Assembly: GCA_023430315.1 (NCBI GenBank)
Contig: JAEZAW010000224.1
Location: 1-14,307, forward strand
DNA from: Pseudomonadota bacterium
GTDB taxonomy: Bacteria > Pseudomonadota > Alphaproteobacteria > Rhizobiales > Hyphomicrobiaceae
Length of the DNA stretch: 14,307 nucleotides
Direction of reading: 5' to 3'
Shown here piece after piece: positions 6,745-13,372 of the stretch. The notes under the pieces were generated by a model that made no database searches, was not told where the DNA came from, and was given only the letters and a program-made list of their open reading frames with translations. Within the stretch, counting starts at the first letter, position 1; each line of letters begins with the position of its first letter. A program made the translations under genes and the position numbers.

Positions 6745-7455
6745 TTACACGCCGAGATATGTCTCGAGCCGCTGACGGTTCGCGGCCAAGTCCCGGTTCT
6801 CGATCTCATCGACCACGGTGCCATGCTCGACCACGTAGTGGCGATCGGCAACCGTGGAGGCGAAATGCAGGTTCTGCTCGACAAGCAGCACGGTGAGGCC
6901 GCGCTTCTTGAGGTCGCGAATGACAACGCCGATCTGCTGCACGATCACGGGCGCCAGCCCTTCCGTCGGCTCGTCGAGAAGCAACAGCTCCGCGCCCGTG
7001 CGCAGGATGCGGGCAATGGCGAGCATCTGCTGCTCGCCGCCCGAAAGCTTCGTGCCCTGGCTGCGGGCCCGCTCCTTGAGCTGCGGGAACAGCTTGTGGA
7101 TCTCGTCGAGCGAGAGGGCATCGCCCTTGACGGCCGGCGGGAGCAGAAGGTTCTCCGTGACATTGAGGCTCGCAAAGATGCCGCGCTCCTCGGGGCAGTA
7201 GCCGATCCCCATGCGGGCAATCTGGTTCGATGGAGCGGCGATCGTTTCGGTTCCGCCATAGCGGATCGAGCCGGTGCGCTTGTGCACGATACCCATGATC
7301 GATCGCATGGTCGTCGTCTTGCCGACGCCGTTGCGGCCGAGCAGCGTCACGACCTCGCCCTTGCGGACATTAAACGTCATGCCGTGCAGGATATGGCTCT
7401 CGCCGTACCAGGCATGGAGGTCGCGGACTTCGAGCAGCGGTGCCGGCTCAGCCAT
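6745..7455 (-). CDS. livF: HAAT-type ABC transporter ATPase LivF (236 aa)
   Basis: Cytoplasmic ATP-hydrolysing subunit, paired with LivG on the LivHM core. Walker A is GRNGVGKTT (40-48, K46), the ABC signature LSGGEQQ (137-143), and Walker B LLLLDEP (157-163, E162). LVEQN (191-195) has Gln where most ABC ATPases have the switch His, which is normal for LivF. PTEGLAP after Walker B is also a LivF mark. Length is typical. The gene overlaps livG by eight bases, indicating translational coupling, and a 25-base gap separates it from the binding-protein gene. Confidence 0.95.
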   Translation of the reverse strand: MAEPAPLLEVRDLHAWYGESHILHGMTFNVRKGEVVTLLGRNGVGKTTTMRSIMGIVHKRTGSIRYGGTETIAAPSNQIARMGIGYCPEERGIFASLNVTENLLLPPAVKGDALSLDEIHKLFPQLKERARSQGTKLSGGEQQMLAIARILRTGAELLLLDEPTEGLAPVIVQQIGVVIRDLKKRGLTVLLVEQNLHFASTVADRHYVVEHGTVVDEIENRDLAANRQRLETYLGV

Positions 7456-8236
7456 GGGCGCCTCGCAATGCCGGAGCGCTCTCGGGGTCCGTTGTTCCCA
7501 TGTAGGCCTCGATCACCTGCGGGTTCTGCGAGACCGTGGCATAGGGGCCTTCGGCGATCACGCGCCCGCGCGCCAGCACTGTGATAGTGTCGGAGAGATC
7601 CGCAACGACCGAGAGATTGTGCTCGACCATGAGGACCGTGCGCGACTTGGCGGCCTTGCGGATGAGCTGAGAGATGCGGCCGATATCCTCGCGGCCCATG
7701 CCGGCCATGGGTTCGTCGAGGAGCATGACCTCGGGCTCGAGAGCGAGCGTCGTCGCGATCTCCAGCACGCGCTTGCGGCCATAGGGAAGCTCGGCGGCAA
7801 CCAGGGATTCGGTGCCGGCAAGCCCGACATCCTGCAGGATCGCGAGAGCACGATCATTGAGCTGATCGAGCGTCGTCTCGGAGCGCCAGAAGTGGAACGA
7901 CGTGCCAAGCTGGCGCTGCAGCGCAATGCGCACGTTCTCGAGCAGTGTCAGGTGCGGGAAGGTTGCGGAGATCTGGAAGGATCGGACAAGGCCGAGGCGT
8001 GCGACACTGGCCGGCGCCAAGCGCGTGATGTCCTGGCCGTTGAGGTGGATGCGCCCGGACGTCGGCGCCAGGAACTTGGTGATGAGATTGAAGCAGGTCG
8101 TCTTGCCGGCGCCGTTCGGGCCAATCAGGGCATGGATCGTGCCGCGCTTGACTTTCAAGTTCACCTTGTCGACAGCGCGGAATCCCTTGAAGTCCCGGAC
8201 CAGATCCTGAGTTTCGATGGCGACGTCTTGGTCCAT
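7448..8236 (-). CDS. livG: HAAT-type ABC transporter ATPase LivG (262 aa)
   Basis: First gene of the liv-type operon and the second ATPase of the importer. Walker A GPNGAGKTT is at 39-47, the Q-loop at RSFQ (Q88), the family-typical degenerate signature LPYGRKR at 150-156, Walker B MLLDEP at 171-176 (E175), and the switch His at VEHN (H206). The insertion between Walker A and the signature (about 90-130) and the C-terminal VIEAYMG (241-247) are LivG traits. Start ATG 8236 is preceded by GAAGGG five bases upstream. The operon promoter should lie in the 8237-8689 divergent gap; a candidate is described there. Confidence 0.95.
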   Translation of the reverse strand: MDQDVAIETQDLVRDFKGFRAVDKVNLKVKRGTIHALIGPNGAGKTTCFNLITKFLAPTSGRIHLNGQDITRLAPASVARLGLVRSFQISATFPHLTLLENVRIALQRQLGTSFHFWRSETTLDQLNDRALAILQDVGLAGTESLVAAELPYGRKRVLEIATTLALEPEVMLLDEPMAGMGREDIGRISQLIRKAAKSRTVLMVEHNLSVVADLSDTITVLARGRVIAEGPYATVSQNPQVIEAYMGTTDPESAPALRGAHG

Positions 8237-8407
8237 GCCAGCCCTTCGCGTTTCAGGCCGTGGACCTCATCGGGAGCGGGGTAGGCTCCGCTCGGAAGCA
8301 ACCCTATCCACTGCATGTGGCTTTGACGGCTCTTTGGAACCTCACAGCCGCCTGCCGCGGCTCATGGCTTCCACACTCCCAGCATTTTCTTCTTGGTTTT
8401 TCGTGTC

Positions 8408-8436
8408 TTTACAGCAGGGTCCCCCGCTGTCGTCAA
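8408..8436 (-). promoter_or_regulatory. Candidate sigma70 promoter for the livG operon
   Basis: On the minus strand TTGACG (8436-8431) is followed by exactly 17 bases and then TGTAAA (8413-8408). This compares with the TTGACA-17-TATAAT consensus (5/6 and 4/6 matches). It would leave a leader of roughly 165 bases before livG. An imperfect dyad, ACAGC (8411-8415) with GCTGT (8426-8430), lies within the spacer and overlaps the edge of the -10 box, a position where a repressor could act. Prediction by eye only. Confidence 0.4.
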
Positions 8437-8445
8437 GCGTCATTA

Positions 8446-8466
8446 CGTATACTGAACTGACATACG
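8446..8466. promoter_or_regulatory. Candidate operator dyad in the divergent region
   Basis: CGTAT (8446-8450) and ATACG (8462-8466) are exact inverted arms with an 11-base spacer, so the arm centres are 16 bases apart, about one and a half helical turns. It lies just upstream of the -35 box proposed for livG, where an activator or a shared regulator could bind. There is no recognised family match. Tentative. Confidence 0.25.
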
Positions 8467-8628
8467 AGTTGTCGCAGGGGGTGACGCACGCAGGGTGAAA
8501 ACACCAGCATCGGCGGGCACGCCGCGCGCATGATTCCGTGTCCAAATGCTAGTTCTGCGCCCGCAAGCGGGCCATGTTGTCGGCGAAGTTGTTTTCAGAG
8601 TGAACAGCAGTCTATTGTGTCGCCCACT

Positions 8629-8646
8629 GGGTGAGGCATCTCACCC
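8629..8646 (+). promoter_or_regulatory. Perfect stem-loop in the leader of the NMT1-like transporter operon
   Basis: GGGTGAG (8629-8635) and CTCACCC (8640-8646) pair perfectly around GCAT. The element ends 29 bases before GGGAGG, the ribosome site of the binding-protein gene. As RNA it would be a stable 7-bp hairpin; as DNA it is a dyad of operator size. I could not match it to a known riboswitch: the conserved cores of SAM-II, SAH and cobalamin elements are not apparent. Confidence 0.35.
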
Positions 8647-8689
8647 CCACACAAGCATTCACAACACGTGCCCTGGGAGGAAGTATCCA

Positions 8690-9685
8690 ATGGCCGACAA
8701 GCCAACGATCACGACTGCCAAGTTGAAGCGCCGCACCGTCATCGCCGGGCTCGGCGCGACTGTCGCCATGCCTTGGGTGGCGCGCGCACAAGGCGGCAAC
8801 GTCGTCCGCATCGGTGTGCCGACGAAGACCTATTATCCGACCATCATCGCCGAGACGGCGATCCGCCAGAAGCTCTTCGAGAAGGAGGGGCTGAAGCCGG
8901 AGCTGACGATCTACCGCAGCGGCGCCGAGGGCTTCGAGGCACTGGCCGCGGGCGCCGCCGACATCGTCATGAATTCGACCATGAGCGTCGCAGGTGGCCT
9001 CAAGCGTGGCGTCAACGCACGCTGCGTCGCCAATGCCGCGAATGGCTACTACGGTTGGCAGCTCGTCGTGAAGACGGACTCGCCGATCACGAAGGTGTCC
9101 GAGATTGCCGGCAAGAAAGTCGGCATCACCTCGGCCGGATCGGGGACGGACATCCTCGCGCTGTGGACCGTTGCCGAGCACAAGATCCAGTTCACGCGCG
9201 TCCCGCTCGGTGGCGGTGGTCTCGTGCCGAACCTGCTGACAGGCAACATCGACGCGACCGTTCTCTATTCGCCGCTCACCTACAAGGTTGTCGACGAGAA
9301 GGTGGCGCGGGTGCTGATCGACTACGGCACGGCCGTGCCGGCCCATTCGACCGGAAGCTGGATCGCCACTGACAAGGTCATCAAGGAGCGGCCCGATGTC
9401 GTCCAGAAGGCGGTGAACGCGCTCTATGGTGGTGTGGGCTTCCTCGTCGAGGACAAGAACCGCGACGCAGCCGTGAAGCTGGTCGCCGAGATCGACGAAA
9501 TCCCAGAAAAGATTGCGGCTTTCGAGCTCGACCGCAACCTCAAGCTCATCTCGCGGACGGGCGAGTTCAAGCTTGAGTGGGTCGAGCGTGCGCTCGACAA
9601 CGCACGTCTCATCGGCATGAAGGAACTGGCTGGGCCCAAAGAGGTCTTCGTCGAGCAGTTCAAGCCGGTGCCGACGAAAGTTTGA
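8690..9685 (+). CDS. NMT1/SsuA-like ABC transporter substrate-binding protein (331 aa)
   Basis: Periplasmic type II binding protein of the NMT1/THI5-SsuA-TauA superfamily, whose ligands include sulfonates, nitrate, aromatic acids and thiamine precursors. The N-terminus has twin Arg (R14, R15 in KLKRRTVIAG), a hydrophobic core and WVARA before Q34, so export may be by Tat or Sec. The mature protein begins NVVRIGVPTKTYYP (37-50). The family pattern of an early ligand loop (RSGAEGFEALAAGAADIVMNS, about 76-96) and the hinge segment KVSEIAGKKVGITSAGSGTD (about 136-155) are present. ATG 8690 is supported by GGGAGGAA (8675-8682) seven bases upstream; a longer in-frame reading from 8546 lacks a ribosome site and would put extra residues before the signal peptide. 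It is the first gene of the plus-strand operon. The ligand is unknown. Confidence 0.88.
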   Translation: MADKPTITTAKLKRRTVIAGLGATVAMPWVARAQGGNVVRIGVPTKTYYPTIIAETAIRQKLFEKEGLKPELTIYRSGAEGFEALAAGAADIVMNSTMSVAGGLKRGVNARCVANAANGYYGWQLVVKTDSPITKVSEIAGKKVGITSAGSGTDILALWTVAEHKIQFTRVPLGGGGLVPNLLTGNIDATVLYSPLTYKVVDEKVARVLIDYGTAVPAHSTGSWIATDKVIKERPDVVQKAVNALYGGVGFLVEDKNRDAAVKLVAEIDEIPEKIAAFELDRNLKLISRTGEFKLEWVERALDNARLIGMKELAGPKEVFVEQFKPVPTKV

Positions 9686-9693
9686 GACCTGTC

Positions 9694-9737
9694 GGCCGAA
9701 AGGCCAAGAGCCGGCTGTGCGAGCTTCGCACAGCCGG
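9694..9737 (+). terminator. Double stem-loop after the NMT1-like binding-protein gene
   Basis: Two hairpins follow the stop codon. The first is GGCC (9694-9697), a GAAA tetraloop, and GGCC (9702-9705). The second is a perfect 12-bp stem, CCGGCTGTGCGA (9711-9722) with TCGCACAGCCGG (9726-9737), around the three-base loop GCT. The bases after it are TGCCTTTAG, only a short T-run. In this position, between the binding protein and its permease, it is best read as an attenuating terminator or RNA-stabilising structure that lowers permease expression relative to the binding protein. Confidence 0.75.
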
Positions 9738-9773
9738 TGCCTTTAGCTAGCACCTCGAACTTCAGGGTCTGTC

Positions 9774-10526
9774 TTGAAACGCTGGCAAATCATTCTCGTT
9801 CGATCGGCGATCCTGGTCCTTGTGCTCGGAGCCTGGGAGTTCGCGCCGCGCTTGGGCGCAGTCAACTCCATGCTCCTGCCGCCGCTCTCCGACGTACTTG
9901 CGACATTGCAGGTTCAGATCGCACGGCCAGCCGTGCAGGAAGCCATCCTGGTCACAGCGCTCGAAGTCATCGTTGCCTTCATCATTGCGGTGCCGATCGG
10001 TGCGGCAGCCGGTGTCGCCATTGCCGAGTTCCCCTATGCGGGCGCCATCTTCAAGCCGATGCTGTTCTATGTCTTCAGCATCCCGAAATCGATCTTCCTG
10101 CCGATGTTCATTCTCATCTTCGGCATCGGTTTCCAGCAGAAGGTCGCCTACGCCGCCTTCACGACGGCATTCGTGGTGCTCATGAGCGCGACGGCCGCCG
10201 TCGAGTCCGTCAAATCCGACTACATCCTCGTTGCCCGCTCCTTCGGCGCGACGCCTCTGCAGATCCTGCGGCGCGTCTACGTGCCGAGCATGATGCCCGT
10301 CCTGCTCGAGACGCTGCGCATCTCCATGATCTTCAATTTCACCGGCGTGATGATTGCGGAGATGTACGCGTCGCGCACCGGCATCGGCCACCTGATCTCG
10401 AACTGGGGTGAGAACTTCCAGATGCCGCAGCTCTTTGCCGGCGTCATCATGCTCTCCGTGGTGGCCATCGCATTCAACGAAACCGTACGCTACCTGGAGG
10501 CTCGATGCAGTACGTGGCGGACTTGA
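9774..10526 (+). CDS. SsuC/TauC-like ABC transporter permease (250 aa)
   Basis: Inner-membrane permease of the nitrate/sulfonate/taurine (BPD_transp_1) group. About six hydrophobic segments are seen. The cytoplasmic coupling loop is at about 153-175 (ARSFGATPLQILRRVYVPSM), and the C-terminal TGIGHLISN (202-210) motif is typical of the group. No ATG is available near the N-terminus. An in-frame TAG lies at 9744-9746, and the first usable start is TTG at 9774, with AGGG (9764-9767) six bases upstream, giving MKRWQI. The 3' end overlaps the following ATPase gene by 22 bases. The rare start plus the preceding stem-loop would both reduce its expression relative to the binding protein. Confidence 0.88.
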   Translation: MKRWQIILVRSAILVLVLGAWEFAPRLGAVNSMLLPPLSDVLATLQVQIARPAVQEAILVTALEVIVAFIIAVPIGAAAGVAIAEFPYAGAIFKPMLFYVFSIPKSIFLPMFILIFGIGFQQKVAYAAFTTAFVVLMSATAAVESVKSDYILVARSFGATPLQILRRVYVPSMMPVLLETLRISMIFNFTGVMIAEMYASRTGIGHLISNWGENFQMPQLFAGVIMLSVVAIAFNETVRYLEARCSTWRT

Positions 10527-11305
10527 ACACAGCCAAGACGGCCGGTGCCGCGATCGAGATCGATCGTGTGAGCCACGTGTACGCGGGGCCGGAGGGCGGG
10601 GTTCCGGCGCTCAGCAACGTCTCGATGAAAGTCGGCGCGGGACGCTTCATCGTCATTGTCGGGCCGAGCGGTTGCGGCAAGACCTCGCTGCTCATGATGA
10701 TGGCGGGCCTGCGCGACCACACCGAGGGCCGCATCGACGTCCATGGCGCGCCGATGCCGAAGCCCGATCCGGAGCGCGTCGGCGTCATCTTCCAGGAGGC
10801 GAGCCTCTTTCCCTGGCTCACGACCTACGACAACATCGAGTTTCCTCTGAGCCTGCGCGGCATGTCCAAGGACGAGCGTCGCCGCAGGTCCGAGCCCATG
10901 CTCAAGCTCGTCGGCCTCACTGGCTTCGGCGAACGCTATCCGCATGAGCTTTCGGGCGGCATGAAGCAGCGCGTCTCGATCGCCCGCGGCCTCGTGCAGG
11001 ATCCGCCCGTGCTTCTGATGGACGAGCCCTTCGCCGCGCTCGACGAGCAGACGCGCATGACCATGGGGCATGAGCTGCTGCGCATCTGGGAGACGACCAA
11101 CAAGACCGTCGTCTTCATCACGCACAGCCTGACGGAAGCCGTCTATCTCGCCGATGAGGTCTACGTGATGTCGCCGCGTCCCGGGCGCATGATCGATCAC
11201 ATCATGGTCGACCTGCCGCGCCCGCGCACGTACGAGATGATGGCGACGGATACCTTCGGCCGCCTGCGCGATCGCATCTGGCAGCAGATCCGCAAGTCCC
11301 ACTGA
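10505..11305 (+). CDS. SsuB/TauB-like ABC transporter ATPase (266 aa)
   Basis: Cytoplasmic ATPase of the nitrate/sulfonate/taurine importer class. Walker A GPSGCGKTS is at 53-61 (K59), Q-loop IFQEASLFPWLT at 95-106 (Q97; the LFPW that follows is a hallmark of SsuB/TauB), signature LSGGMKQR at 149-156, Walker B LLMDEPFAALD at 170-180 (E174), and switch H207 in ITHS. Length fits the family. ATG 10505 follows GGAGG (10496-10500) and lies inside the end of the permease gene, suggesting translational coupling. The stop at 11303-11305 overlaps the ribosome site of the next permease. Confidence 0.94.
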   Translation: MQYVADLNTAKTAGAAIEIDRVSHVYAGPEGGVPALSNVSMKVGAGRFIVIVGPSGCGKTSLLMMMAGLRDHTEGRIDVHGAPMPKPDPERVGVIFQEASLFPWLTTYDNIEFPLSLRGMSKDERRRRSEPMLKLVGLTGFGERYPHELSGGMKQRVSIARGLVQDPPVLLMDEPFAALDEQTRMTMGHELLRIWETTNKTVVFITHSLTEAVYLADEVYVMSPRPGRMIDHIMVDLPRPRTYEMMATDTFGRLRDRIWQQIRKSH

Positions 11306-11313
11306 GGTCCACG

Positions 11314-12129
11314 ATGCGACGTCCCGATCCGAAGATCGTCCGCTGGGGTATCCTGATCGCGCTGCTCGTCGCTTGGGAGGTGGTGCCGCTGACGGGCCTG
11401 CTGCCTGAGCTCTTTCTGCCGCGCCTGTCGAAGACGCTTGGCGTTCTTTGGACGGATCTCGATAAATACTGGGCCGCGCTGCTGGTGACGCTCTACGAGG
11501 TCGTCCTCGCGATGGTGATCGCCTGCGGATTTGGCATCCTCGCGGGCACCACCATCGGCGGTATTGCCGTCATGCGCGATCTGCTGCTTCCCGTGTTCTC
11601 GAGTCTCTACGCCGTGCCGATTGTCATTCTCTATCCGATCTTCACGGCTTGGTTCGGCATCGGATCTGAATCCAAGATCATGTTCGCAGGCATCTACGGA
11701 TTCTTCCCGGTCATGCTTTCGACGGCAGCCGGTATCCGCACGATCGATCCGCAGTTCCTGCTCGCCGCCCGCAGCATGGGCGCAACCGTCTATCAGCAGA
11801 TCACCAAGGTCATCATCCCGGCATCGCTGCCAACTGTTTTCGGCGGCTTGCGTATCGGCGGCGCGCTCGCGATCATCGGCGTCGTGGTCGCCGAGATGCT
11901 GACGGCGTCCGCCGGCATCGGCTACCTCGTGACGCTGAACCGCACGATCCTAGACAGTCCGCGCGTTTTCGCCGGCATTCTTTGCATCCTCGTGCTGTCG
12001 GTCGCCTATGACATCATCGCGCGGCGGCTGGAGCGGCGCATGGTAGTCTGGCAGTCGGCCGGTCGGCGCCAGCAGCAGACATCGCCACGTCCGGTAAGCC
12101 AAGGTGCACCGGCGCCGGCAGCAGCATGA
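11314..12129 (+). CDS. SsuC/TauC-like ABC transporter permease, second subunit (271 aa)
   Basis: Second membrane subunit of the same importer, making a heterodimeric pore; many relatives (SsuC, TauC) work as homodimers from one gene. Hydrophobic segments span about 12-240. The coupling loop is at about 151-173 (AARSMGATVYQQITKVIIPASLP), followed by LRIGGALAIIGVVVAEM and AGIGYLV (200-206). The C-terminal tail from about 248 is hydrophilic and Gln/Pro/Ala-rich with no membrane character, probably disordered. ATG 11314 has GAGG (11304-11307) overlapping the upstream stop codon. Tight spacing puts it firmly in the operon. Confidence 0.9.
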   Translation: MRRPDPKIVRWGILIALLVAWEVVPLTGLLPELFLPRLSKTLGVLWTDLDKYWAALLVTLYEVVLAMVIACGFGILAGTTIGGIAVMRDLLLPVFSSLYAVPIVILYPIFTAWFGIGSESKIMFAGIYGFFPVMLSTAAGIRTIDPQFLLAARSMGATVYQQITKVIIPASLPTVFGGLRIGGALAIIGVVVAEMLTASAGIGYLVTLNRTILDSPRVFAGILCILVLSVAYDIIARRLERRMVVWQSAGRRQQQTSPRPVSQGAPAPAAA

Positions 12130-12159
12130 GCAACTAAGATCCCGCAGGGAGTACAACCC

Positions 12160-13194
12160 ATGGCCAACAAGATCCTGCCAACGACCGTCGTCGGCAGCTA
12201 CCCGCAGCCCGATTGGCTCGTGAACCGCGAGTTGCTCTCCAAGCAGGTGCCGCGTGTGCGCCTGAACATCTGGCGCATTCCCGAGGCTCAGCTCGAGCAG
12301 GCGCAGGATGACGCGACGATCCTCGCGATCCGTGACATGGAGCGTGCCGGCATCGACATCATCACCGACGGTGAAGCGCGGCGCGAAAGCTATTCGAACC
12401 GCTTCGCGACGGCGCTCGAAGGCATCGACGCGAGCGAGGCCGGCGAGGTCATCGCGCGCACCGGCAACACGCGCACGCCAGTTCCTCGCGTTGTCGGTAA
12501 GATTCGCCGCAAGGGCCCCGTCGAAGTGCGCGATATGGAGTTTCTGCGCCGCAATACGGATCGGCTCGCGAAGATCACGCTCCCCGGCCCGTTCACGATG
12601 AGCCAGCAGGCGAAGAACGAGTTCTATAAGGACGCCGACGAGATGGTCATGGACTACGCCGCCGCCGTGAACGCGGAGGCCCATGATCTCGTGAAGGCCG
12701 GCGCCGACGTCATCCAGCTCGACGAGCCCTGGCTGCGCAATGATCCGGATGCCGCCAAGCGCATCGCGATCAAGGCGATCAACCGCGCGCTTGAAGGCAT
12801 CAAGGTGCCGACGGTCGTCCATCTGTGCTTCGGCTATGCCGCCGTCGTGCCGGGCTCCTCGAAGCCCGTTGGTTATTCCTTCCTGCCCGAGCTTGCCGAT
12901 ACGGTTGCCGAGACGATCTCCATCGAAGCTGCCCAGCCGAAGCTCGATCTCGGCATTCTCAAGGAGCTGGCGCCGAAGAAGGTCATGCTCGGTGTGCTCG
13001 ACCTCGGCGACAAGACCGCCGAGACGCCGGAGATCGTCGCCGAGCGCATTCGTGCCGGCCTCAAGTTCCTCCCTGCCGACAAGCTCGTCCCCGCGCCGGA
13101 TTGCGGTATGAAGTATATGTCGCGCGAGCTCGCCTTCGCGAAGCTCAAGGCCATGGTCGACGGCGCCGCGATCGTGCGCAAGGAACTCTCGTAG
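12160..13194 (+). CDS. MetE C-terminal-domain-type zinc methyltransferase homologue (344 aa)
   Basis: Cytosolic TIM-barrel protein of the cobalamin-independent methionine synthase (MetE C-terminal / COG0620) family. These enzymes use zinc to activate a thiol for methyl or alkyl transfer. The predicted zinc ligands all look present: H221 and C223 (VVHLCFG), E256 (SIEAAQP), and C315 (PDCGMKYM). Other markers are TTVVGSYPQP (8-17), DIITDGEARRESY (66-78), LPGPFTM (141-147) and IQLDEPWL (185-192). It contains only the catalytic barrel; the N-terminal half of full-length MetE (~750 aa) is absent, as in the core archaeal-type enzymes and in epoxyalkane:coenzyme M transferase. ATG 12160 has GGGAG (12147-12151) eight bases upstream and begins 30 bases after the permease gene. 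Its place behind an importer suggests a catabolic or salvage methyl/alkyl transfer rather than housekeeping methionine synthesis. This last point is inference. Confidence 0.87.
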   Translation: MANKILPTTVVGSYPQPDWLVNRELLSKQVPRVRLNIWRIPEAQLEQAQDDATILAIRDMERAGIDIITDGEARRESYSNRFATALEGIDASEAGEVIARTGNTRTPVPRVVGKIRRKGPVEVRDMEFLRRNTDRLAKITLPGPFTMSQQAKNEFYKDADEMVMDYAAAVNAEAHDLVKAGADVIQLDEPWLRNDPDAAKRIAIKAINRALEGIKVPTVVHLCFGYAAVVPGSSKPVGYSFLPELADTVAETISIEAAQPKLDLGILKELAPKKVMLGVLDLGDKTAETPEIVAERIRAGLKFLPADKLVPAPDCGMKYMSRELAFAKLKAMVDGAAIVRKELS

Positions 13195-13243
13195 CGCCGA
13201 CCTCTCCTGCTGCCGCTTTCTTTCTCGGCTCTGAGCCAACAAA

Positions 13244-13268
13244 TCTGGCAGCGCGCATCGCTGCCAGA
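13244..13268 (+). terminator. Perfect 10-bp stem-loop between the MetE-like gene and the hydantoinase gene
   Basis: TCTGGCAGCG (13244-13253) and CGCTGCCAGA (13259-13268) are exact inverted arms around CGCAT. The element sits 50 bases after the MetE-like stop codon and about 104 bases before the likely hydantoinase start. No T-run follows, so a classic intrinsic terminator is doubtful. It may be an operator, a processing site, or a leaky terminator that sets the ratio of upstream and downstream genes. Confidence 0.6.
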
Positions 13269-13372
13269 ACTTGGTGAGGGGTGGCGTATGCACGCGCGAT
13301 GATTGACCCCGCCAGCGTATGACGCCATCGTGGCTGGACGTCACGTGGCGCGCAAATGCCGAGCAGGGGCTC

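Larger units (their letters stand above)
8237..8689. promoter_or_regulatory. Divergent control region between two ABC importer operons
   Basis: A 453-base stretch without a convincing gene separates livG (minus) from the NMT1-like binding protein (plus). Both strands have short open frames here, but none has a good ribosome site plus protein-like composition. The stretch includes a T-rich patch (8384-8410), a sigma70-like promoter facing livG, several dyads (8411-8430, 8446-8466, 8559-8572, 8629-8646) and the leader of the plus-strand operon. No regulator gene sits nearby, so the controlling protein, if any, is encoded elsewhere. Confidence 0.7.

Noticed and set aside
8629..8646. SAM, SAH or cobalamin riboswitch upstream of an operon with a methionine-synthase-like gene
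   Set aside because: Only a simple hairpin is visible; I could not find the conserved core sequences of these classes. A covariance search would be decisive.
8546..8689. Possible 48-residue extension of the NMT1-like binding protein, or a small leader gene
   Set aside because: There is no ribosome site, it would bury the signal peptide, and the internal ATG at 8690 has a strong GGGAGGAA site.
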